DNA of 64,000 nt from Lineus longissimus (Eukaryota; Nemertea; Pilidiophora; Heteronemertea; Lineidae): contig NC_088312.1 of the NCBI RefSeq assembly GCF_910592395.1, forward strand, positions 124,001 through 188,000. Reading direction: 5' to 3'. The position numbers were made by a program, and so were the translations under genes. Positions 57,901 to 64,000 of the stretch are shown here, piece after piece. The first letter of the stretch is position 1, and every line of letters starts with the position of its first letter. The notes beneath the pieces were generated by a model, which worked only from the letters and a program-made list of their open reading frames with translations, made no database searches and was not told the DNA's origin.

Positions 57901-60900
57901 GTACCTGAATATGGACTGCAAGGACTACCAGTTAGCACTGCTGTGGTTCCAGTGGTCACCAAGGAGCATGACTTGATGATGACTATGTCGAATTCCAAAG
58001 CAATGCTATATGACAATAGAGACCCAAAACAGACAAGACAGAGAGAAAGTACATTGTCATCTGAACTCTTACAACCTAAAGAAATGCAAAGTAAGAAAGT
58101 CACCTTTCTCTCCTTCTGGTTAAGACAATATTTATGCAAGGTCTTCCCTCACCGATTGATCACCGACAATGTCCCGTTGACGATCATGCTGTCCTTTTTA
58201 CCTGGTCCTTATTTGGAAGCCTCCAATACCTTTAGAACTAAGCAACTGCAAAAATAAACTTGAGATTATGCAAAATGTGCTTGTGAGAAAAGCCTCACAA
58301 CCTTGATTGTGTGTCCAGACTTATACTGTGTGTGGGCTGAGGTTGTCTTTCCTGCATGATCACCTTCCTTTCTCAATGCTCTCGGTTGTGTTTTTCATGA
58401 GCAATAGCATCTGATCATCAAGGTCAGATTCAGTCAGGGTGGCACTCAGTAATATTTCTACCAGCACAACACCTTTTAATTTGGTCTTTCAGAACTTGGA
58501 AACGAAAGTTATAGTTATATTTGACAGTGTATGGTTGGCTGAGGAAGGTGAATTCTGGCGCACTCTATAGTGACTTCAAGCTACTATCTGGTTCATCCTC
58601 TTCATGCGCTCACCAACGTTTTCATACCGGTACTACTGTTTTGTACAGCTTGCCAACTTAGAGACATTTCACAGTCTGTGAAGATTAATGAAAAGGTGTC
58701 TGAGCCCGGACTCAATCAGATTAATTGGAATAGAATTCAGTCAGATTCAGAGAGGTGTGAAGTTCATTGAGAGTCTTGTGGGCCACATAAAGCATTAGTT
58801 CCACTACCACTCCAATAACTCACAGATTTGAGGATATTTTTAGATGTCATGCACTTAGGTTTTGTTCCATTACATCGACCTGCATTCGTGCGGTGAAATT
58901 TGTTTTAAAACACTCCTAAAAATGGCAACATGTTTGGTTCAAGTGGTTTCAACCTTTGAAGGAGTTTTTTATAGTGAAAAAGAAGCCAGCCAGCCAGCCA
59001 CCGTATGCCGCTGACTTTCAACTCTCTGTTACCCTGATACCAAATCTAGTCACATCTCCCCAAACGCCAGCTGTGAGCCACCGTATGCCGCTGACTTTCA
59101 ACTCTCTGTTACCCTGATACCAAATCTAGTCACATCTTCCCAAATGCCAGCTGTGAGAGGGGGCCCCTGGCACCTGGTGGTGACCAGCGAATAGAAGCCA
59201 GCCAGCCACCGTATGCCGCTGACTTTCAACTCTCTGTTACCCTGATACCAAATCTAGTCACATCTCCCCAAATGCCAGCTGTGAGAGGGGGCCCCTGGCA
59301 CCTGGTGGTGACCAGCGAATAGAAGCCAGCCAGCCACCGTATGCCGCTGACTTTCAACTCTCTGTTACCCTGATACCAAATCTAGTCACATATCCCCAAA
59401 CGTCAGCTGTGAGCCACCGTATGCCGCTGACTTTCAACTCTCTGTTACCCTGATACCAAATCTAGTCACATATCCCCAAACGCCAGCTGTGAGCCACCGT
59501 ATGCCGCTGACTTTCAACTCTCTGTTACCCTGATACCAAATCTAGTCACATATCCCCAAACGCCAGCTGTGAGCCACCGTATGCCGCTGACTTTCGACTC
59601 TCTGTTACCCTGATACCGAATCTAGTCACATCCCCAAACGCCAGCTGTGAGCCACCGTATGCCGCTGACTTTCGACTCTCTGTTACCCTGATACCAAATC
59701 TAGTCACATATCCCCAAACGCCAGCTGTGAGCCACCGTATGCCACTGACTTTCGACTCTCTGTTACCCTGATACCTAGTCACGTATCCCCAAACGCCAGC
59801 TGTGAGCCACCGTATGCCACTGACTTTCGACTCTCTGTTACCCTGATACCTAGTCACGTATCCCCAAACGCCAGCTGTGAGAGGGGGGGCCCTTGGCACC
59901 TGGTGGTGACCAGCCAGCCACCGTATGCCGCTGACTTTCGACTCTCTGTTACCCTGATACCTAGTCACGTATCCCCAAACGTCAGCTGTGAGAGGGGGGC
60001 CCTTGGCACCTGGTGGTGACCAGCGAATAGTGGATTAGGAGGAAATACAGTGGGACAGTTGCCTGAAACCGAAAAAGAATTCTCAGACATTCATGATCAG
60101 CTACGATTGGCTTATAATGTTTGATTTTCTGCACTGTTTCTGTCATGGTTTTGTGCCAATGGTGTTTTTCCTTGCACAATACTTGTCTTGGGCTTTGAAG
60201 GGCCTAGAATGAACACAAACACTTGACACATTGTCCACGGTTGAATAATAGGTTTTACTTGGCAGGGGCTAAGCGAAAAGGGTCCCATTATAATACAGAC
60301 ACTCAAGAGGAAGGCTCTGGTTGGATCAAAGCACGAACTATCCAAACTGGCAAGCATCCAAGTTGACCAATCGGGATATTTCATTTAGAAGTTGCATTCT
60401 AAAGTTGGAGGATTTTCTCATCTGCTTTCTCTTCGTGTCTGGATCTCAATCTCTTCTTGAACACATTTGGATGTCCATGATATTTGGGGAAGGAGAGTGA
60501 CGTTTTCAAGGTATTATATCATGTAAGCTGGAATGACGTCCTTTGTGTATCATTGAATTGGCTTTGAATGTACCAATCATGTGTCTGCATCTTTAGCATA
60601 TGTTTCATGTCTCTGTCATCTCAGTGTCTCATTGACTGTAGCACTCGGGCCTTCAGCTGTCAAACTGATCAGCACTCTGTAGATTTGTATTTCAACTCTC
60701 ATGTCACCTAGAAAAGATGGCTGTATGCATACCCATTCCCTCCTTGAGCACGACAAGTGAAGATTCTCATAGTGCATCAGCCTCAAGGCACTTGGTGCAT
60801 TCAATTACATGTTGAAACAAGCATGAATGGGTTAAAATGGTGTTTTCACTTGTTGTACTGTAACTAGCTTTCTTTATCATTGCAATCAATGTTCCGACCT

Positions 60901-62780
60901 TGAGAAAAAATATTGACTCTTACCATTTGCAAGAACCTTTGCTAATCATATCTATTTGTTTATCTTGGATTGCTCAATCTTATTTATATTAGTTTACTCA
61001 AATTGTAACAGTCGAACTGAAAAAACTTGAACGTGGTTAATCGTTGATCATGGTAATGAATACAGACTTGCATTTGGTTTCTAAAGGACACAGCACCAAA
61101 GTGATTTGGAGATGTGACTTCGGACTTGTACTTTTGACTTTAGTGCATAACTGGGCCTGTCCTCGGTTCATGTAGATGTAAATATCAATCATCCCTGTCA
61201 AGTCAATTACCATAAATTGATATTGTGTAACAGCACCTTGTATGTCAAGATGACACACCATGTTCCAACTACGTTTCCTTTGCCCTTCTCTGACCTCTTG
61301 CCACGAGAATTGATCAATGGGCCAAATTTTGTCCTACTTTCCAACTGAGTTTTTTTTCTCGATTCCGGCCAGTTGATTCCATTTATCGGCTGATTAGAAT
61401 AGGATTAGCTTTCATGCAGCCAATCACAGGTCAGTGAACAGCGATTCTCACCAGAATGTGGGAACGACCTGTCAGTGGTTCTCTGGTATGTGTGTAGGTG
61501 GCTCTTCTGCTCAGCCAAGCATTCTCAATTACCAAAGTTGACATGTCTTGGAGTGTTGAACCACTCCTTTTCAAGCAGTATGAACTGTATGTTTTGGTTT
61601 CTGTAGGCCTAAGAATTTAGCCCAAACTCTAAAATATACTCTTTGATGTGTGTAAGCTTTTGATTTAGTGACCTGGTCATCTTGTAATCATTCACTAACT
61701 TAATTGAACCACCACTACCTCCCTGCTCCCTCGGTGTCACTCAGCAGCTTCAACGCCTGATCCAACTCTGAGGCCACCATACCGAGTTTATGATGATGAT
61801 GATGATGATGATGATGATACCTTCCTAAGCCTGATTGAGTGACTTACCTTTTGTATGTTTGAGTTCTCTACCTTATTTTCCAGTTGGAGGATACGATCAA
61901 GGTGTGGGAGGAATCGTCATCAACTGTAGGTTAGTAACCATATCACTGGCAGAATATCATATCAGTATAATTCAACCGAATAAAAGTGAGATGTAAAGCT
62001 TTATACTGTCCAACTGTACTGTCTCATCAACCAAGGAGCACACATACGGTCTCGAACCCATCACCTGATTATAAGTCTGACACTCTTCTACTGAGCCAAT
62101 GCACCATGCTTTGAACCATGTCTCCACAACTTGATGCAAGCTTTGCTGGTGACCAAGGTCACAGTTACTATGGCTTGGTCTTGGAGTAAACCCCACCTTG
62201 TTCTTACTCTTCTAATCATCTCCATTTCAGGCAACCTATTCTCTAAACAGTTCTGGCATTCCTTTGATGAGTATTATACACGCTATCCATTTGTGAAGTT
62301 GTAAGTATCAGTGGCTACATTGTAGTAGCGTGGTTGATATTTGGAAAGAAATGAAGAAATATGTGAAGTGATGAAGTGCCATGATGTCACACCAATTGCT
62401 TCAAAATAATGCTGCATGCTGCATGCTTTATGATATCAATGGCAAAGAAATTAAAAAGTAGTTTTTAAAAAAAAGTGATCTTGACTATTGAAGAAAAATT
62501 GAAAAATGTGTCCAGGATCAGGATTTGAACCAGCAATCTCTAGTTTGGAAGTCCAATGCTCTACCACTGAGCTATGGAGACAAGTCACTCTAGGTGAGCT
62601 TGCCAAAACAACTTAGATTACAAAGAAACATCAGCTCGACCTCGGACGTTGATACATTGTATTTCATTCTCTTGTAGATTATTGCGGAAGAAGCGAGATA
62701 CCGACGAGGAGTTTGTCCAGTTTTGTAAATTACGACGCGGTGCTGCCCGACATTCACTTGATTCGCTGTTACTACTTCCT
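21390..62780 (+). CDS. Rho guanine nucleotide exchange factor with RBD-like N-terminus, 5' part
   Basis: A Dbl-family exchange factor would activate Rho-type GTPases at membrane or cytoskeleton. The exons joined in phase are 21390-21611, 55881-56073, 56273-56375, 56716-56806, 61884-61929, 62231-62300 and 62678-62780; the gene runs off the window. The 276 visible residues start with a basic Pro-rich segment. Residues about 58-130 (FDVCVILPNGERKR, then INDLVDEVIMDFHLS, then CEIIVED) look like a Ras-binding/ubiquitin-like fold. A DH domain follows: LELWKSENKFRELIKSVF (CR1), LFSGLEPIL, FWHSFDEYYTRYPFV and SLDSLLLLP, which precedes the expected VQRxPRY block. The ATG at 21390 is the first in frame; the frame upstream is open but may be 5' UTR. 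I cannot place it in a named RhoGEF subfamily. Joining exons 1 and 2 across 34 kb is an inference from phase and fold continuity. Confidence 0.75.
21612..23838. other. RhoGEF intron 1, first part: no gene seen
   Basis: Unique-looking sequence without recognisable coding or RNA motifs. Confidence 0.45.
23839..24021. mobile_element. 183-bp MITE with TA target-site duplication (Tc1/mariner-pogo type)
   Basis: The ends are inverted repeats: CAGTAGAACCTC at the left, and the right end reads CAGTGGAACCTC on the other strand; the similarity continues about 26 bases to GGACACC. Both ends are flanked by TA (23837-23838 and 24022-24023). Inside, TCCTTAATAGAGAGG recurs at least three times as iteron-like repeats. 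There is no coding capacity. Confidence 0.85.
24024..26371. other. Intronic sequence without recognised genes
   Basis: No conserved domains. A short CTTCTGTTACCA duplication occurs near 25510-25535. Confidence 0.4.
26372..26619. repeat. 60-bp tandem repeat, about 4 copies
   Basis: CTGGCATAGCTCA begins at 26372, 26432, 26492 and 26552, with a partial unit at 26612. The first unit is the most diverged (GCTCAGTGGAGC versus GCTCAATCGAGC). The 60-bp period keeps frames open on both strands. Confidence 0.95.
26978..27013. repeat. CA-rich microsatellite
   Basis: Imperfect CACACA/CGCACA run. Confidence 0.8.
27250..27320 (+). repeat. tRNA-like sequence, probable SINE head or tRNA pseudogene
   Basis: A good A box (AGCTCAGCTGGTAGAGC) and B box (GGTTCAAATCC) are correctly spaced, with a GGC triplet in the anticodon-loop position. 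The anticodon, T and acceptor stems have several mismatches, so it is not a functional tRNA. A pyrimidine-rich tail follows. Confidence 0.5.
27722..28092. repeat. 79-bp minisatellite, 5 copies
   Basis: GCCTGAGTTACACTGC begins at 27728, 27807, 27886, 27965 and 28044. Two unit variants alternate (GACAGATGGATTCA and GACTGATAGAATCA). Confidence 0.95.
28093..29184. other. Intronic sequence without recognised genes
   Basis: Nothing beyond simple composition is seen. Confidence 0.4.
29185..29514. repeat. 80-bp minisatellite, 4 near-identical copies plus a partial
   Basis: TGCTTATCGCAATGGC begins at 29185, 29265, 29345 and 29425, with a partial at 29505. The only change seen inside the full units is GTGCCCATG to GTGCCTATG, so the expansion is recent. 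Confidence 0.95.
29841..29968. repeat. 70-bp direct duplication (2 copies)
   Basis: TAGGGTGTGTTCCCAGCC begins at 29841 and 29911 and the next 40 or so bases are identical. Confidence 0.9.
29969..30868. other. Intronic sequence without recognised genes
   Basis: An open frame near 30019-30336 has no recognisable domain and no convincing splice or regulatory context. Confidence 0.4.
30869..31023. repeat. 31-bp minisatellite, 5 copies
   Basis: TCAGTGTTCTCAAGTGTGG recurs every 31 bp from 30871. The units are virtually identical. Confidence 0.95.
31024..34012. other. Intronic sequence without recognised genes
   Basis: No conserved domains. Several frames of 60-125 codons occur but have no motif or exon-like context. 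Confidence 0.4.
34013..34973. repeat. 78-bp minisatellite, about 13 units, two of them internally deleted
   Basis: Units share ATGGCTCTGTGTAG, CCCTATATCAGTGG and CTTGAGAGTGCTGCC. Two consecutive units near 34561-34660 have lost the middle (CAGTGGTTCCCATTGCC). The 78-bp period is a multiple of three, so a long plus-strand frame runs through. Variants CCATGACTT and CCATAACTT occur in blocks. Confidence 0.95.
34974..39670. other. Intronic sequence without recognised genes
   Basis: Contains a 24-bp direct repeat (CAATTGACAGCAGACTCTGA at about 35343 and 35367). No conserved protein or RNA is recognised. Confidence 0.4.
39671..39786. repeat. 27-bp tandem repeat, 4 copies plus a partial
   Basis: GATGCAAGGTGTAATGGAG begins at 39671, 39698, 39725 and 39752, with a partial at 39779. 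Confidence 0.95.
39813..40945. mobile_element. Interspersed element with terminal GCTCACCT/AGGTGAGC and about 300-bp internal modules
   Basis: The left end is a perfect hairpin (10-bp arms GCTCACCTCT and AGAGGTGAGC at 39813-39836 with a TAGC loop). It is followed by a GTC/CCGTCGTC microsatellite (about 39851-39933). Three diverged internal modules follow, aligned by ACGTTTC.TAACT-like words near 39947, 40249 and 40549, each ending in CAAGGTCACAGAGGTCA-like sequence. The right end carries AGGTGAGC at 40938-40945, inverted relative to the left. There is no coding capacity. The class is uncertain (non-autonomous DNA element or composite satellite). Confidence 0.6.
40946..41726. other. Intronic sequence without recognised genes
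   Basis: Nothing recognised before the 28-bp array. Confidence 0.4.
41727..43461. repeat. 28-bp minisatellite, about 62 copies
   Basis: The unit is GATGCCCTGGTCAGGGG followed by TTCTCAATGTG. Variants at a few sites (CCCTGG/CTCTGG, TCAGGGG/TCGGGGG, TGTGGATG/TGTCGATG, TCAATG/TCTATG/TCCTTG) are scattered along the array. The unit has no stop in any plus-strand frame and 28 is not a multiple of three. All three plus frames therefore stay open for 1.7-2 kb and each gives the same 28-residue protein repeat. I regard the predicted proteins as artefacts. Confidence 0.97.
43462..51014. other. Intronic sequence without recognised genes
   Basis: About 7.5 kb with no conserved protein, RNA or complete transposon that I can recognise. 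Just after the 28-bp array, CAATGTGACCTGCAGGTG occurs twice (near 43456 and 43564). Confidence 0.4.
51015..51090. repeat. 38-bp direct duplication (2 copies)
   Basis: GCCTCTGCTGGCTGAGAG begins at 51015 and 51053; the copies are identical through CTCAAAGCAT. Confidence 0.95.
51091..52101. other. Intronic sequence without recognised genes
   Basis: Nothing recognised. Confidence 0.4.
52102..52767. repeat. 74-bp minisatellite, 9 copies
   Basis: CTTGGCATCCAACCACTTAC recurs every 74 bp from 52102. The units are almost identical (one GTTCATGTCC among GTTCACGTCC). Confidence 0.95.
52768..53466. other. Intronic sequence without recognised genes
   Basis: Nothing recognised. Confidence 0.4.
53467..53910. 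repeat. 89-bp minisatellite, 5 copies
   Basis: GGTCCACTTGGCATGTG begins at 53467 and recurs every 89 bp after the first unit boundary. The units are near-identical; the last is interrupted after CTCCTCCCAGCCA. Confidence 0.95.
53911..55440. other. Intronic sequence with two poly-G runs
   Basis: G runs of about 10 (54176-54185) and 13 (54527-54539) on the plus strand. No gene is recognised. Confidence 0.5.
55441..55840. repeat. A-rich region with a 9-bp ATTACAAAA array (about 21 copies)
   Basis: Diverged AAATTTC/AAATTTT-rich sequence (55455-55620) passes into a regular array of AATTACAAA units from about 55624 to 55820. The array ends about 60 bases upstream of the acceptor of RhoGEF exon 2. 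Confidence 0.95.
56807..58981. other. RhoGEF intron 4, first part: no gene seen
   Basis: No conserved motif found between the exon ending 56806 and the array at 58982. Confidence 0.4.
58982..60030. repeat. Compound minisatellite, about 80-bp unit, 11 copies with an optional 40-50-bp block
   Basis: CCACCGTATGCCGCTGAC recurs about 11 times. Most units run directly into the next after CCAGCTGTGAG. Some are followed by an extra block with GGGCCCCTGGCACCTGGTGG and GTGACCAGC before the next copy. Sub-variants (TTTCAACTC versus TTTCGACTC; loss of AAATCTAG) are clustered toward the right, giving a higher-order pattern. Confidence 0.95.
60031..61789. other. RhoGEF intron 4, continued: no gene seen
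   Basis: No recognised feature. Confidence 0.4.
61790..61818. repeat. GAT microsatellite
   Basis: About nine uninterrupted ATG/GAT triplets. Confidence 0.95.
62040..62107 (-). repeat. tRNA-like sequence, probable SINE head or tRNA pseudogene
   Basis: On the minus strand an A-box-like TTGGCTCAGTAGAAGAG and a B box GGGTTCGAGACC flank a CTTATAA loop. The stems are poorly paired. It lies in the intron between the 61884-61929 and 62231-62300 exons. Confidence 0.4.
62511..62583 (-). repeat. tRNA-like sequence, probable SINE head or Gly-tRNA pseudogene
   Basis: On the minus strand TAGCTCAGTGGTAGAGC (A box) and GGTTCAAATCC (B box) flank a CTTCCAA loop, which would give anticodon UCC. The acceptor and T stems have several mismatches, so it is not a functional tRNA. 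Confidence 0.5.
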
Positions 62781-63606
62781 GTAAGTTCTTCTGTCTGAGA
62801 TTCCCAGGTATGGCCAGGTTTATAGTGTTGGAAGCCAGCTACTTGTCCTATCACACGTAGCACCTCACCAACAAAATGAAACCGAGAGATTTCTCAATCT
62901 TCGCATATAGTTTCTGACAGTTCAAAATTCTGACTTGTGACAGAATGAGTTTGATAGGAACTTTTCCCTAAGATTTGGTTACACCTGGGTTGTAGTCCTG
63001 ATTGTTGAATCAAGGCTTTTATTTGTGGCCCAACTCATCGCTTATTTTACAAAATCATGGTTTATTGATGTCATGGTTAATGAGTGCTTTCATGTAGGTG
63101 TAGGTGGTCAAACCCAGATGGCACCACTATCTCCAATATAGAAATACAGATAGATCATTTTGTGAAAGCAGTGAAGAGTTGGCCAGCTTTAGAGTAATAT
63201 CCCTTCTAGCCTGTGATATTGATCGAGAAGGGCCGACTCTCAAGTGCGGAACAGATTGTCCAGTATTGGCATTTGGTCAAAGCTTTCACAATGCCATGAA
63301 ATAGATTCGACTTATATATATCTTTTTGATTGCTGAAAATACTTTGGTGATCTAAAAACACCATTTTGGACAATACTTTTGCGCAAGGTGCCCTTTTCAA
63401 GTTATTTTATTACTTTCACATTGTATTTTGTGATTTCCGCTTGACAGATTTATGAAAATGATTATCTTTCCATATGAGATATCGCCTCAGTTTGCTTTAG
63501 CTATGATGAAACGGTGCAAAGTGTGTCGCATCAAATGTGTTCAGCTTTTCCTCAAGGTTTGTGCCAACGAATAAGTCTGTTCTTCAAGGACAACCTCATG
63601 ATCTCA
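62781..63606. other. RhoGEF intron after the last exon found
   Basis: The exon ending 62780 stops just before the expected VQRxPRY motif. I did not find that exon before the window ends, so it should lie beyond 64000 or be too short to see. Confidence 0.4.
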
Positions 63607-63725
63607 CATTCCCAATCTCATGCCCTCGCATTCCCAATCTCATGCCCTTGCATTCCCAATCTCATGCCCTCGCATTCCCAATCTCATGCCCTCGCATTCC
63701 CAATCTCATGCCCTCGCATTCCCAA
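63607..63725. repeat. 22-bp minisatellite, 5-6 copies
   Basis: CATTCCCAATCTCATGCCCT recurs every 22 bp from 63607; one unit has CCCTTG for CCCTCG. Confidence 0.95.
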
Positions 63726-64000
63726 CGGAATGTCATGTTCATTTATGCTGTAAGCCATGCAATATATTTCAGTCCAGAAAGGAATACAACCTATCGAATA
63801 TGTATATATAAAGAGTAGATTGACCCTGAGACCTTCACCCGACCCTTTTGACCGCTCCACTGACCCTTCAAGTTGCTCAATGAAAGGTTGCTTACATCTC
63901 ATTCAATCCATATGACACCATCATGATTAATCTCATATTGTATATGACTATCATCTGTCTTCTTGATCAGTGACTTCTGGACATGTCAGTACCACTGTCC

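Noticed and set aside
59546-59968. 140-codon minus-strand frame with VTRYQGNRESKVSG repeats
   Set aside because: By-product of the compound 80-bp repeat.

Overview
This is a 64 kb window of animal nuclear DNA. It has spliced genes with canonical GT-AG introns, low gene density, A+T-rich intergenic DNA, LINE and MITE debris and a very large number of tandem arrays (minisatellites). The gene content (a GMC oxidoreductase, katanin p60, a long-ectodomain class B-like GPCR with a somatomedin-B-like module, and a RhoGEF) fits an invertebrate bilaterian, most likely a marine one such as a lophotrochozoan. The sequence alone does not identify the species.

Layout, left to right. (1) About 1-2800, plus strand: the 3' half of a GMC oxidoreductase gene, five exons. 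A decayed partial exon copy precedes the first exon, and the end of the last exon is repeated as an 83-bp tandem. (2) About 2990-5460: no clear gene, with a perfect hairpin and a CCAAT/CRE/E-box cluster that may be the promoter of the next gene. (3) 5468-11321, plus: a complete katanin p60 gene of ten coding exons plus one alternative. Its Walker A/pore-loop exon is present twice in tandem (8777-8935 and 8983-9141), same length and phase, 47 nt apart, which is the arrangement of mutually exclusive exons. A 113-bp minisatellite fills the intron upstream. (4) 11.8-13.9 kb: small repeats, no gene. (5) 13991-16807, minus: a GPCR encoded in one long exon. (6) 16.9-20.7 kb: a degenerate TIR element, a tandem array, a 5'-truncated LINE with a reverse-transcriptase ORF, and an 80-bp fragment of an iduronate-2-sulfatase-like exon that carries its own splice acceptor. 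(7) 21390 to beyond the right edge, plus: a RhoGEF with an N-terminal RBD-like (ubiquitin-fold) region and a Dbl-homology domain. Its first intron is about 34.3 kb and holds most of the window's minisatellites, a 183-bp TA-flanked MITE and an element of about 1.1 kb with a GTC microsatellite. Six downstream exons lie at 55881-62780, and the DH domain continues off the window.

The genes do not form a pathway; they are independent neighbours. The recurring theme is local tandem duplication, from 9-bp units to whole exons. In most cases it made repeats or pseudo-exons. In katanin it seems to have made a functional alternative exon that changes the substrate-gripping pore loop. That is the observation most worth following up.
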